A DNA stretch of 64,000 nt, taken from assembly GCA_002914845.1 (NCBI GenBank), contig JXTC01000096.1, forward strand, positions 690,632-754,631, read 5' to 3'. Positions 38,238 to 49,398 of this stretch are shown one piece after another (the stretch's first letter is position 1; each line of letters begins with the position of its first letter). The notes beneath the pieces are model-generated. The model made no database searches. It was not told the origin of the DNA and worked only from the letters and a program-made list of their open reading frames with translations. The position numbers and the translations under genes are program-made. The stretch comes from Trema orientale (taxonomy: Eukaryota > Streptophyta > Magnoliopsida > Rosales > Cannabaceae).

Positions 38238-38636
38238 GCCTTGTCTCAGTTCAAACACTTCTACCTTAATCTCTAAATCTGAACAATGGGTTTCTAAAGC
38301 ATCCTAAACATCCTTGGCTGTAGAGTGAAATAAGAAAGCTTGGCTAACATTTTCCTCCATCGAGTTTCACAACCAGGCATCATCAATGTTCTCCGAGTCC
38401 CTAGTAGCATAAGAGGGATCATCTTCCTTTGGGGCTTTGACAGATCCACTCAGGTGTCCATTGAACAAAATTTGTACCATTCAATTTATGAACGGTAATG
38501 TGGGAATAGAATTTTTCGTAAGGATTTCCGGTAGTCGGTGGAAGAGATAAAACAAAGGACACTTGATTTTTCAGCATTGCCAGTGCAGCAGTTTTTGCCA
38601 TAGCCTTCTAAGGTACAGAGTCCGGCTTTGATGCCA
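38238..38636 (-). pseudogene. Ty1/copia fragment (gag side with primer site), fossil
   Basis: The minus-strand translation shows a gag start (ITVHKLNGTNFVQW) after a leader that contains GGCATCAAAGCC near 38622-38634, a diverged tRNA-Met primer site. A 5' LTR should therefore begin on the plus strand near 38636 (TGTAAACTTTAC), but its outer end could not be fixed. Confidence 0.65.
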
Positions 38637-39610
38637 TGTAAACTTTACTAGAACTTTTTCTTGTCCGCACTAAAAATAACAGGAGAATACAATTGTTTTA
38701 TACAACAGAAGCGACACAAAGAAAAAGTATCTAGCCTTTAGTTGAATTTAAAAACAGTAGAAAAAAACAAAATCTGTTTTAAAAATCTCCAAATAATCTG
38801 CAAAGCTGGTCAGAGATCTGCATCTGCGGACTTGGCCAAAAATTTCGAACAATTCAACATGATATTTTTCCTTAGCCTGTGACCACGCTTTCAGTCCTCT
38901 TACGCACGCCCTTCTCCTCTAGGCATCTTCTTTGTACTCACTGTCACAGATTATAGAAGCAAGCGCATGAAAACTCTCAGTTTTAAGACACCATCCCTGC
39001 CTCGAAGATATCACATCAATATGTTTCCTAATAGGTTTGTCCAAAATAAAATAATCAACACTAAAATTATTAGCCTATGTACGTTCAAGGTAGACAATTC
39101 CAATTATTTATTCCACTAGTAGTCATTGAGCATTTAAACATATAGTAATCAGAAAATTAACTGGAGCATCAGATGCTTCATTAATTTTCCATGAGTCCCC
39201 ATAAGTTACCCTCCATGTGTAAGAAAATATCAATAGCATATGCAATGAAGTTATTTATTGCAAGCCCCAAACCTCGAAGAAATGTTAGCATCGTATACTT
39301 TCTCCTCATGTACATTCACCAAAATTTACCCTATATTATATTAGGGCTTGCTTTGACACTCTTTTGTTTTGGATTTTTAGTTTTATCAAACGAAATGAAA
39401 GGTGAAGATCTTTTACTCGAGAAGATCCCACCAGTCTTTCTGTTTTTAAAAAAAAATGAAAAACACAAAATAAAAGTGTATTCAAGTAAGCCTTAAAGGC
39501 CATGTATATAAATATAAAGATTAGTCAACCTTAATAATCCATAATGGGCAATAAGGAAATGAAAATGAAGTTTTGCCATTTTCTATTAATTCATGTATTC
39601 ACTAGTACAT
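38637..39610. other. Non-coding; may contain a decayed LTR
   Basis: This is the position expected for the 5' LTR of the adjacent minus-strand copia fragment. No partner copy or clear outer end was found. The open frame at 39191-39496 has no recognisable domain. Confidence 0.35.
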
Positions 39611-39613
39611 TTA

Positions 39614-40184
39614 GGCCATGTTTGGAACGCATAAGGATAAGATTGGATAGGATAAAATTAATCTCATATGTGGTGCATAAATATGAAAGGTATTGAATAA
39701 GATTAAAATAATCCACTTCAAAAAAAGTACCCTTAGATGGGGATAGTTTATCCTCTTGAGCATTTGGGATTAGAAGGGATTAAGAATTTACTTAAACATA
39801 ATAGAATGTTTTGAAGTGGTAAAAGATGATATTTTTCTAAATTAAACCTTAAAAGTGGTATTTTTTAAATTCAACTTTAAAGTGGTATTTTTCAAAATAT
39901 ATTTTTTGAAAGCGGTATTTTGTAAATATATTTATAAAAATCATATTTTTTTCCATAATTAAGTTTTAGAAGTGGTATTTTTCTAACTAAATTTTAAAAA
40001 TGATATTTTTCTAAATCAATCAAAACTCAAAAAGTTTGTTACTCGGTTAAAAATGTGAAACATACATGCTAATCATATCCCAACAAAATGTAACACGACA
40101 AACAAGGGATAAGAATGGATTATAATCATATTTTGTCTTATCCTATCTAATCCTTTAAAATAGTTCAATCTACTTAACCAAGCC
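39614..40184. mobile_element. Tourist-like MITE with internal tandem repeat
   Basis: The ends GGCCATGTTTGG and, inverted, GGCTTGGTTAAG resemble PIF/Harbinger (Tourist) termini. They are flanked by TTA on both sides (39611-39613 and 40185-40187), the target site typical of that superfamily. Sub-terminal words are also mirrored (GATTGGATAGGATAA against GGATTAGATAGGATAA). Inside, at about 39815-40015, six or seven degenerate copies of an AGTGGTATTTTTC-type unit of roughly 30 bp run in tandem. No transposase is present, so it is non-autonomous. Confidence 0.55.
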
Positions 40185-40408
40185 TTAGGATTGGTGAATT
40201 CTTCACTTAAATAATTAACGTAGTATTTGATTCATTCTCATTCAGCTCCATATCCCTTCCAATATTGAAATTATTTTCATTATAGCTTAGTAGACAAGCC
40301 ATAGATTTAATGTTGGGATTAGGAATTTCAGAGCTCAAAAGAATATGCACTCCGTTTGCAAGGACACTCAAAGTAGTAAACACACAGAGGAAGAGAATGA
40401 GAGCATAC

Positions 40409-40480
40409 AGTCTTCAACATCCTTAAGCTGGCAATAATGTGGGGCTATTTCGACCCACCACTGAGGCTTTAGTTCTATAA
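40409..40480 (-). pseudogene. Helicase pseudogene exon 13 (C-terminal)
   Basis: It reads VIELKPQWWVEIAPHYCQLK then DVED, against the family's VTELKPEWL..EIAPHYYQLKDVED. The donor GTATGC follows. The acceptor reads GCAAG|TT, where CAG|GTT would be expected, so the first codon is off by one base. The terminal exon further downstream was not recognised. Confidence 0.8.
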
Positions 40481-40624
40481 CTTGCAGTTTGATGTGTATT
40501 AGCAGCATAAATATACAAATCCAACATAACGCATAAAAAATAAAATAAATAAAAATAAATAAATAAATACAGAAAAGAAAAGAAGCCAAGTCTAAATTTA
40601 ACTCTAGAAAGCTAGAGCAAGTAC

Positions 40625-40687
40625 CTGTCTCATATATTCCTTGGTTGTAAGTACTAATCAATGGTATACAACCCCATCTCGGATGCA
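40625..40687 (-). pseudogene. Helicase pseudogene exon 12
   Basis: A 63-nt exon (21 codons, as expected for this family exon) with GT/AG borders. It reads GVVYH, a stop, then LVLTTKEYMRQ, matching WVVYHELVLTTKEYMRQ. The stop replaces the family glutamate codon, and the first five codons are diverged. Confidence 0.8.
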
Positions 40688-41287
40688 CTTGAGAATATGC
40701 AAAAGAGAAGCATAAGCAATACTCAATGTGTAGCAGCTCAAATTCTCTGAAAAAAATGGCATCCTAATCTTTTACCTTAAGATTCTTCTAGCCTTTGTAA
40801 TCAAATTGTACATGTGATTGTGCATTATTCTTTTCATAAACAAATTTATTGTCTTTATTACATTCCCTTGCGGAAGACATTAGCTCGCACAATTTTTCTT
40901 TTTTATCACCATCTATAATAAAATGCCCAAGTGAACTAATAAAGAAGGCAAATTATATTTAGCCAAAGTGGTCAAGTACCAAGCCAGTGGCCAGAGCAAC
41001 AGAAACTGAGATAATACAATCCATAAAGATTACTTGCAACGTCAAATAAATTTACTTGCCCAAACAGAGAAGTCAAGGCATTAAAATTAAAAAAATAAAC
41101 ACTTAATCAACCCTCCCTGGCCCTCCAAACAAGCAAACCAAAAAAGACAAAGGGAAAAAAATGGAAAGCAAATATACAGTAATTCTTCATAAAAGACAGT
41201 ATGACTAAAATCAAATCAACTTCATGAGCTAAAGCCCAAACGAGCATAATAAAAGGAAAACCATGTTAAGTGAAGATAATTATTAAC

Positions 41288-41349
41288 CTGGGCCAGTCCT
41301 GAGCTGGTGTGTATATGGACAGTCCGTGGATATTTGACTGCTTGATAAG
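41288..41349 (-). pseudogene. Helicase pseudogene exon 11, 3' part
   Basis: It reads YQAVKYPRTVHIHTSSGLAQ, then donor GTTAAT, matching the family's YRTVKHPQTVHIHPSSGLAQ. The 5' part of the same exon lies at 45994-46056 beyond the Ale-like insertion. The element's ATAAG target duplication covers codons at the join. Confidence 0.85.
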
Positions 41350-41515
41350 TATTAAAGAGAATTAGTTGTGTTAGTTAGCCATGTATATACTTGTAACAAC
41401 CATTAGCTACTCTGTTATAACAGAGTCTTAGCTCAGCTTATACTTAAGCAATTGTACTCTCATTTCTTAGTTAATGAAAATAGATTACAGTTTCTACTCA
41501 GAGATTTTCTTTTCA
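41350..41515 (+). repeat. 5' LTR of the Ale-like element
   Basis: 166 bp, ending CTTTTCA directly before the primer site. It pairs with 45828-45993. Confidence 0.95.
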
Positions 41516-41541
41516 TAGTATCAGAGCTTTAAGGAGCTTCA

Positions 41542-42510
41542 ATGGCGACCTCTTCTTCAACAATGGCATCCAGCTCAGCTCAACTCGTTCCTGTGACTTT
41601 CAATCACTCCGTTGCAGTCCGACTTGATAATGATAATCATCTTCTCTTGAAACAACAAGTTATTGATGCCATTCGTGGTCATAATCTTCTGCATTTTGTC
41701 GATGGGTCTCGATCTGTTCCAGCTTGTTTTCGTTCAGAGCAAGATCAACTTCAAGGTGTAGTTAATCCAGAGTATTCTTATTGGATTCAACAAGATCAGC
41801 TACTAGTTTCCTGGTTGCTCTTGTCGATGACAGAAGGTATCCTAACCAGAATGGTGGGTTGTGATTCTGCTAATCAAGTCTGGAGCGCTCTTGATCAGTT
41901 TTTCGCTTCTCAAACTCGTGCCAAAATTTCTCAGTTTAAGACTCAACTTCAAAATATTAAGAAAGGTTCGAATTCTGTTAATGACTATCTCTTGAAGATT
42001 AACCGTAGTGTTGATCGGTTAGCTTCAATAGGTCATCCAGTCTCTTCGTCTGATCATATTGAAGCTATCTTCAATGGCTTGCCTGAAGATTATGACACTT
42101 TTGTCATATCTGTGAGTTCGCGTACTGATTCGTATACTGTTCAAGAGATGGAAGCTTTGCTTTTAGCACAAGAGTCACGAATTGAAAAACACTCCACAGA
42201 GCTTGATTCTGGTCCTACTCCACCAGAACAAGCTAATCTTGCCACTCATCATAATCACAAAAAGCAAAACCGAGGTGGTCATCCCGGTTACAATGGTCAT
42301 CACTATCCTACTTTCCAAGATCAACACAGCTATGGCAGAGGCTATTCCACTTTTTCTCATCGAGGTGGATATTCTGGTAGTAGTGGTCGAATTTCTAATG
42401 GTGGCAGAGGACAATCTCGAGGTGGCAGACAGTTATGGAGCTCTAATCGTCCACAATGTCAACTCTGTGGTAAATTGGGATATGTTGTTCTACAGTGTTG
42501 GCACCGCTTT
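41542..42510 (+). pseudogene. Ale-like gag region, fossil
   Basis: It starts at an ATG 14 bases after the primer site (MATSSSTMASSS). The gag core follows (WIQQDQLLVSWLLLSMTEG, then AIFNGLPEDYDTFV), then a glycine/arginine-rich linker and a zinc knuckle CQLCGKLGYVVLQC near 42457-42500. Gag would package the element RNA in cytoplasmic particles. Confidence 0.9.
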
Positions 42511-42589
42511 GATGAAAATTTTCAAGGTTTTCAAGGTTCTTCCTCTCAACAGTTCAATCATCCCTCTATGTCAGCCATGGTTACTTCTC

Positions 42590-43850
42590 CCAGTACACTC
42601 AATGACATGAGCTGGTATCTAGATTCAGATGCTACTAATCACCTTACGCCTGATATAAACAATCTCATGACTCAGCAAGAGTTTTCTAGCACTGATCAGA
42701 TTCATATGGGAGATGGAACAGGTCTATCTATTTCTCACATTAGTCAATCTTTATTCACTTCTACATTGTCCTCTCGTGTTCTTACTCTTAAACATCTTTT
42801 ACATGTGCCCTCTATTACTAAAAATTTGCTCAGTATTTCAAAATTTGCCAAAGATAATCATGTCTACTTTGTGTTCTTTCCTAATCATTGTTTTGCTAAA
42901 GATCAGGTTACCCATCAGGTTCTCATGGCAGGGAGTCTTAAAGCAGGCCTCTATGTGTTTGATCCACCTCAATTTCTTCCAAGAAAGTCTCTTTCTCTTC
43001 AGAATAAGAATATCAGTTTTTCTCCTGTTCCTGTTCAATGTAATCATTTACAATTTTCTGCTATTTCAAATAAAATGCAGAATCTCTTTGATTTGTGGCA
43101 CTCAACATTAGGCCACCCATCTATACAAGTTGTTCATACTGTCTTGAACAAATGTAAACTATCTCACATTAATAAAATTCAACCAAGATTTTGTGATGCT
43201 TGTTGTTTAGGAAAAATTCATAAATTTCCTTTTCCTACTTCACTGACAGAATATCATACACCTCTTGAATTGGTGCATATTGATCTTTGGGGGCCTGCTC
43301 CTGTTCCTTCCTCAAATGGATACTTTTACTACATTCATTTTATAGATGCCTGTACTAGATATACTTGGTTGTATCTTCTTAGAACTAAATCTGAAGCTTT
43401 TAAGACATTTGTTAATTTTAAAGCTCATGCTGAATTGCAATTTGGAACCAAATTAAAAGCTATACAGTCTGACTAGGGTGGTGAGTATAGAGCCTTTTCT
43501 GAGCATCTTAAAGCATTAGGAATTCATCACAAGATTTCTTGTCCTGGAGCACACCAACAAAATGGGGTGGCTGAAAGAAAGCATAGACAGATTGTAAAAA
43601 ATGGTCTAGCTCTTTTAGCACATGCTTCTTTACCTCTCTGTTATTGGGATGAAGCTTTTAGAACAGCAGTCTATCTTATTAACCGGCTACCTACACCTTT
43701 ACTTGGTGGAAAAACCCCTTATGAATTGTTATTCGGTACTGCTCCAGATTATTCAGCTCTTAGAGTTTTTGGTAGTGCTTGTTTCCCTAACATTAGACCT
43801 TTCAATAGGCATAAGCTTGATTTTAGGTCAGCTAAGTGTATCTTCTAAGG
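42590..43850 (+). pseudogene. Ale-like protease and integrase region, fossil
   Basis: The protease part (SWYLDSDATNHLTPD, near 42610) is followed by the pre-integrase zinc domain (LWHSTLGHPS, near 43095, with CDACCLGKIHKFPF). The integrase core then shows HIDLWGPAPVPSSNGY near 43275, QNGVAERKHRQIVKNGLALL near 43560 and NRLPTPLLGGKTPYELLFG near 43680. The order protease, integrase, RT confirms Ty1/copia. Confidence 0.9.
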
Positions 43851-44299
43851 TTATAGTCTGAATCATAAGGGATATAAGTGCTTAAGTTCAAATGGAAAGA
43901 TAATCATTTCTCGAGATGTCATATTTGATGAGACTGTTTTTCCTTATGTATTCAATTTCTTATCTTCAGTTACTATTCCACCTTCACCTAGTGTTCATGC
44001 TACACTAGCTAGTCCTCCTATCATTTCCACACAATCTCGTGTCTCTGGTAGTCCCACTTCTGTTCCTACTAACCCAGTATCCTCTAACATTACAGATCTT
44101 ATTACTTCTTCTATTACTAAAAATTTACAGGCTGATCCTCCTGCCACTTCAGCTTGTTCTCATCCAGTAGCTATTAGTACACCTGTTACTTCAGTGGTTC
44201 CCTCCACTTCTGCTCCTAATTCTTCTCTTAATCAAATGCAGACTTAGTCTAAATCAGGCATTCATAAGCCTAGAGTTTTCATGGCCTCTAGAGAACCAG

Positions 44300-45843
44300 A
44301 TTCTGTTAGTGAAGCATTACAGCATGAACATTGGAAACTTGCTATGCAAGATGAGTTTTTAGCCTTACTGAGAAATGACACTTGGACATTAGTTCCTTTA
44401 CCAACTGATCGATAACCTATTGGTTGCAAGTAGGTGTTCAAAGTGACAGAAAATCCTAATGGCACAGTTCATAGGTATAAAGATCGAATAGTAGCCAAGG
44501 GGTTCCATCAAATAGCAGGGTTTGACTTTAATGAGACTTTCTCACCAGTGGTAAAGCCTACTACAATACGAGTTATTCTTACAGTTGCTTTGTCCAAAGG
44601 GTGGAGCATTAGACAGCTTGATGTGAATAATGCCTTTTTGAATGGCATTTTGAAAGAAGATGTTTACATGGTGCAACCACCTGGTTTTGAGGATCCAAAG
44701 TCTCCTCAACTAGTTTGCAAATTGAACAAAGCCTTATATGGCTTAAAGCAAGCACCACGTGCTTGGTTTGAAAAACTACATGGTGCACTAATCTCACTTG
44801 GTTTTGTCTCTGCCAAGTCAGATCAATCTCTTTTCATTCGTATTACACCAGCACACTCTACATATCTATTGGTTTATGTTGATGATATCCTGATAACAGG
44901 AAGTAGTTCTGCTGCTCTTACACAACTAAATCAGGCTTTTGCTCTTAAAGATCTTGATGAGGTTAGTTACTTCCTTGGTATTCAGGTGGTACATACTAGT
45001 GATGGACTTCATTTATCTCAGACGAAATATATCAAAGATCTTCTGTGTAGAGCCAAGATGCAATTTGCTAAAGCCTTGAACACTCCTATGACAAGTGATC
45101 AAGAACTCTCAGGGTATGGAAGTGATCCAGTGACCGATGTACAGCTATATAGAAGTATTGTTGGAGCCTTGCAATATGCAACAATTACTAGACCAGAAAT
45201 TTCTTATTGTGTAAATCGAGTGTGTCAGTTTATGCAAGCTCCACTGGAGTCTCATTGGAAGGTGGTAAAAAGAATCCTGAGATACTTGGCTGGTACATTG
45301 GATTATGGTCTACATCTTCAGCAGTCTTCTTCTCTCAATATCACAGGCTTTAATGATGCAGACTGGGCATCAGACCCTGATGATCAAAGGTCCACTTCTG
45401 GTTTCTGTGTTTACTTTGGTCCAAATCTTGTAGCATGGCAATCCAAAAAGCAACATACAGTATCACGTTCTAGCACTGAAGCTGAGTATCGTAGCCTTGC
45501 CAACTTGGTTGCCGAATTAACCTGGTTACAATCATTGCTAGCTGAGCTTCAAGTAGGTTGTTCTCAGGCTCCAGTTTTATGGTGTGACAACTTGAGCACA
45601 GTCCTGCTCTCTGCAAACCCTGTTCAATATGCCAAAACCAAGCACATAGAACTCGACCTCTATTTTGTTCGAGAAAAAGTCTCTCAGGACAGTATACAAG
45701 TTTGTCATGTTCCAACACAAGATCAAAATGCAGACATACTTACCAAAGCTATATCCAGTGCTCGGTTTCTTCAACTTAGAGACAAACTCAGAGTAGTTTC
45801 CCTATCTACCTTGAGTTTAAGGGGGCATGTTAAAGAGAATTAG
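44300..45843 (+). pseudogene. Ale-like reverse transcriptase and RNase H region, fossil
   Basis: RT motifs include KDRIVAKGFHQIAGFDFNET, QLDVNNAFLNG, KALYGLKQAPRAWFEKL and LLVYVDDILITGS (the YVDD box near 44875). RNase H shows DADWASDPDDQRSTSGFCV, SRSSTEAEYRSLA and TKHIELDLYFVREKV. These are full-length plant copia motifs. The coding region ends shortly before the purine tract. Confidence 0.95.
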
Positions 45844-45993
45844 TTGTGTTAGTTAGCCACGTATATACTTGTAACAACCATTAGTTACTCTGTTATTACA
45901 GAGTCTTAACTCAGCTTATACTTAAGCAATTGTACTCTCATTTCTTAGTTAATGAAAACAGATTACAGTTTCTACTCAGAGATTGTCTTTTCA
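45828..45993 (+). repeat. 3' LTR of the Ale-like element
   Basis: 166 bp, beginning TGTTAAAGAG after the purine tract and ending GTCTTTTCA. It differs from the 5' LTR at seven positions. Confidence 0.95.
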
Positions 45994-46056
45994 ATAAGAG
46001 CCATTTTTTTCTTTTGCAACCTTGCAGAATGCTGGAAGAAACCGGAAAGGAGCTCT
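45994..46056 (-). pseudogene. Helicase pseudogene exon 11, 5' part
   Basis: From acceptor GAAAAG| it reads RELLSGFFQHSARLQK, matching the family's TSGFFPHSARLQK. A frame slip within an A run follows, then NGSY in another frame. Beyond it comes the Ale-like element, and the exon resumes at 41349. Confidence 0.8.
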
Positions 46057-46137
46057 CTTTTCAGAAATAACTGTAACAATTCATTATAGAGTCATTAAAT
46101 TCAAAGGGTGCTTAAAAAATTAGCAGTTATTATTTAC

Positions 46138-46247
46138 CTCATAATAGCTTCTAAGTCATTGGAATTTGAGACTAGCTCAATCACAACTCTCTCCAGAGAT
46201 CCCTCAAATTGATCTCTCATATCTCTTGCACGTTTTATACTCCTGAC
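46138..46247 (-). pseudogene. Helicase pseudogene exon 10
   Basis: A 110-nt exon with clean AG and GT borders (TTCATAG| and |GTAAAT). It reads VRSIKRARDMRDQFEGSLE, then RVVIELVSNSNDLEAIMR. It matches the family's VRSMKRARDIRDQLEGLLERVEIE segment in the C-terminal helicase-associated region. This exon has an open frame. Confidence 0.9.
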
Positions 46248-46447
46248 CTATGAACATGGCCAACTATAAGAATATTATCAAAATGAATATAGTGTTTGTA
46301 ATAGAAACAAAGCTAGAACAGAAGAGGGCAAAAGATTGAAAAAATAGGCGTAAAAATTAATAAACAATGCTTATAACTGATGTGACAAAGTTTCTACAAT
46401 ACCTAGTTCCATCCATGCTACAAACACATCCCTATGTGGTTGCATAA

Positions 46448-48255
46448 TGTTGGATTTTGAAACGATTTTCGTAGCGGAAGATTGGCCTAGGAATAATAAA
46501 AAAATTTCTCAAAACGATTGACTATATAAGTGCATAGTATTAATTCATAGCAAATAGGAACATACAAAGAGAATAGATCTAATACCTCTTGTAGTCTATC
46601 AACGGATCCTAGCTTTTTTGTCCTCTAAACTACGATTTTCCAATCCAAGCCTCAAGCATAACTGGATGAACATGTGAGTGTTGCGTACAATCTCTCAAAA
46701 CTCACACTTTAGGCCCGTGCAATATTCTCAACACATGAGATTATAAGAATTTATTCTACAAAGAATAGGAAGACTCTCTTTTTTTTCTCTCTAGTTTATG
46801 GAGGCTCTGTAGAAAATAATACGTAATATTTTTCTGCTAGAGTTTCATCTTTTATATATATATATATATATATTTATTAAACTATTTAATAAAAATAATT
46901 ATATTAATCAAATTAACATATATATATATAAACGAAACTCTTTTTTTTTTTAACTTACCGTAACTTTGTTTTAAGAAGCATAAAATATACATATATTTAT
47001 ATATATATGTATTAATTAAATTAATTAATATATATATCTAAATAAGAAAAATTCAGTCAGTTTTCCAATTTTTATTTATCTAATTATCTGATAATTAGAT
47101 ATTTTTAAATTCAAAATTTAAATAAATTGGGAAATTTATCTCTCCATAAATTTAAATTATGAATTAATTAATTAATTAATAATAATTATTAATTATTGTA
47201 GATAAACAATTTATCTAGACAAAGTATGCAGTAACGGAAATAATGTAATATCCAGTACAGTATTTGTAAGAGGTGGAATTGAGGATCTATGGACCTGTAA
47301 TTCAAGCTCTAATAAATTATAATAATTAATTAAACTCTTTAATTGATTTGTCTAATTTATTAATTCCAGTATTACTCTACTAAAAATCCAGAATTGCACT
47401 CTTAAAATTACAGAATTAATTTACTCAGAAAACAACGAGCAGTCCATCGATTTAATCATTACATGTAGTTCAATCCTCATAGATAATTCATAATTAGAGT
47501 TAGGTCATGTTCCGTTTACTTCTCTAATTACATCTTTATCCGTGTGTACCATTGATTCTCTAATGAACAATTAATTTATAAATATATTATAAATTAAGTA
47601 TTCAAACTGTTCAAGTCCTGAATTAATACACAAGGGAATCATCTTTCTAGCTTCCTAACGGAAGGAATGGATTCCATATCTGTAAGCTACATTCCTAGCT
47701 ACTCATCTCATCATGCTCCCAAGATACAAGTATTTCGATCTGTTTAAAAAACAAACCTTTAACAAGTATGTTAAAGAACATAATGTTATAAATAGGAGTC
47801 TATAACTACTTAGGATTAAGATTGATCTACATATAATTATCTAGTGATATTATTTGAACTCTCAATAGTTAACGGAATTTATGTGAGATTTAAATCATGT
47901 CTGGTCCAGTCCTATATAATTGAATTATATAAAGTACCTCCATTGTGATGTCAACACATCAATAGTCTGGATAAGACTAATACATTCTCAATGTTAATGG
48001 ACCGTACTAATAACATTTAATTAAAGATCCCAAACTTTAATTAATTATTACGGACTATATTTAGTTTATGATCCATAAATTTAATCCTCATGTATATAAA
48101 ACCTATATACTAAATTTATGGTCACATAAATAAACTAGGGATTTTCTCATATTTAAAGACATACCAATTATGCACAAATTCAAATAGAAAAATGTTATTT
48201 TATTAATTCAGCAAATATCCAAAATATACAGGCTTTTAGGGCATAAACCCTAACA
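46448..48255 (-). mobile_element. Solo LTR (family C, copy 2) in a pseudogene intron
   Basis: In plus-strand terms it runs from TGTTGGATTTTG to ACCCTAACA. It is flanked by CATAA (46443-46447) and TATAA (48256-48260), a 5-bp target duplication with one mismatch. Its minus strand matches 3975-5204. A TA-repeat (about 46855-46872) just before GATGAAACTC would correspond to the promoter area. No internal region is present. It lies in the intron between exons 9 and 10. Confidence 0.7.
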
Positions 48256-48299
48256 TATAATGCATATAAGTATATTGTTAACATGGCAATGTGTCCACA

Positions 48300-48641
48300 A
48301 ACCTCTCAACTAAATTTTCTGGTAAAGAAATTACGTCTGAAATCAATCCATTAATGAAAAGGATAGTCAACTACAGGCATACAGTAAAACTAATATACCT
48401 CAAGGTCTTTAAACTAACACCAAACTTGACTTTTATTGCCATGCAATAAGAAACAAAAGTCACAGCACATAAACCTCTCAACTAAGATCTCTAGTCCATT
48501 ACAAGTCTTCAATGAATCTAGTTTTGGAAAAGGACAGTCAACTACAAGCATACATTAAAAATAAAATAACTCAAGGCCATTAAACTAAAACTATAGTTGA
48601 ATTTTAGTGCCATACAATAAACAACCAAAGTCACAGAACAT
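48300..48641. repeat. 172-bp intronic tandem duplication
   Basis: Two adjacent, diverged copies start AACCTCTCAACTAA (48300 and 48472) and end in GTCACAGCACAT and GTCACAGAACAT. Shared blocks include GACAGTCAACTACAAGCATAC-like and CTCAAGG text. The copies are perhaps 75-80% alike, so the duplication is old. Confidence 0.75.
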
Positions 48642-48732
48642 CTAATTTTTCTTTTATCAAGAAAAGAAGCATAATGAAGATAGGGCAACAAAAACAAATA
48701 AGCAATTTTGAAATTTGAAGAGTACCTGTATG

Positions 48733-48780
48733 TAATTTTTATAACAACACTGTTAAGCAATTTGTCTCTTTCCATGAACT
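48733..48780 (-). pseudogene. Helicase pseudogene exon 9
   Basis: It reads SWKETN and then, after a one-base loss, CYKNYIQ before donor GTACTC. This matches SWKETNFSTQWCYENYIQ in the family. The acceptor side (TTATAG|TTC) is diverged, so the exact start is uncertain by a few bases. Confidence 0.7.
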
Positions 48781-48822
48781 ATAAATTTGTGGAAAATCTA
48801 AATATACATAAAAGAGTTAAAC

Positions 48823-49138
48823 TCAAAAAAATACCCTTATGATTGGCCTTTATGCAATTTAAACCTTAAGTTTTGGAATTCAAAAATTTTTTACCCTCCG
48901 TCCCTATTTTGCCTACTTTATGTTAGTCCAAACAATATTTTTTGTATATGTTTTAACTTTTTTAAAATAGGAATTAACATAATTTGGGTTTGAATTCGCA
49001 ATTTTTTGGGGAATAAATATGTCAAAAGAAGATACAATTTTTTTGAACTTCAAAATGTAGAAGTATTTTTTTTTTTTACAGAAACCAAAACCCAAGATCT
49101 AAATTGCAAAAAGGCCAAATTTCAAAGATTTTTTTTGG
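48823..49138. mobile_element. MITE-like fold-back element in an intron
   Basis: The left end (near 48845: GGCCTTTATGCAATTTA, then TTTTGG) is mirrored by the reverse complement of the right end (GGCCTTTTTGCAATTTA, then GGGTTTTGG). This gives imperfect inverted repeats of about 55 bp. The centre is AT-rich and non-coding. The ends resemble those of 490-770. Confidence 0.45.
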
Positions 49139-49359
49139 TAGTTATAAAAAGAGAGGGTAAATAACATTTTCTAGAAAATGATGGTCATTATTTTGCTCGA
49201 GGTTAAATACGAGATACCAAGCCTTTTCACATTTGGTATCTAACTTATTAAAGGAACTTCACCATTCTCCCAACCTAAACCCCAATTCATGGTTCATAGG
49301 CCAAAACATTTTTATATCTCTGAAAATAAAAATAGAAGTTCATCAGCATAAGTCCAAAC

Positions 49360-49398
49360 CTTAAGAAGTGCAATGTTGTCCCGCATATTTCCAGAATG
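49360..49398 (-). pseudogene. Helicase pseudogene exon 8, 3' part
   Basis: It reads HSGNMRDNIALLK before donor GTTTGG, against the family's HTGNVGDHIALLK. The 5' part of this exon is at 61155-61322, on the far side of the Tekay-like element. The GAATG target duplication (49394-49398) belongs to the exon. Confidence 0.85.

Larger units (their letters stand above)
41350..45993 (+). mobile_element. Ale-like Ty1/copia retrotransposon, nearly whole, broken
   Basis: It is bounded by 166-bp LTRs and a perfect ATAAG target duplication (41345-41349 and 45994-45998). Between them are a primer site TAGTATCAGAGC (41516-41527), one long gag-pol coding region in a single frame, and a purine tract AAGGGGGCA (45819-45827). 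The LTRs differ at 7 of 166 positions (4.2%); at about 1.3e-8 changes per site per year that is roughly 1.6 million years, with wide error. Very short LTRs, one reading frame and the gag type suggest the Ale/Retrofit lineage. It is the best preserved element here but carries a handful of breaks, so it is not active as it stands. Confidence 0.9.

Noticed and set aside
40368-40688. Single open frame read as one small protein
   Set aside because: It joins exon 12, an intron and exon 13 of the helicase pseudogene by chance; the intron part is low-complexity hydrophobic text.
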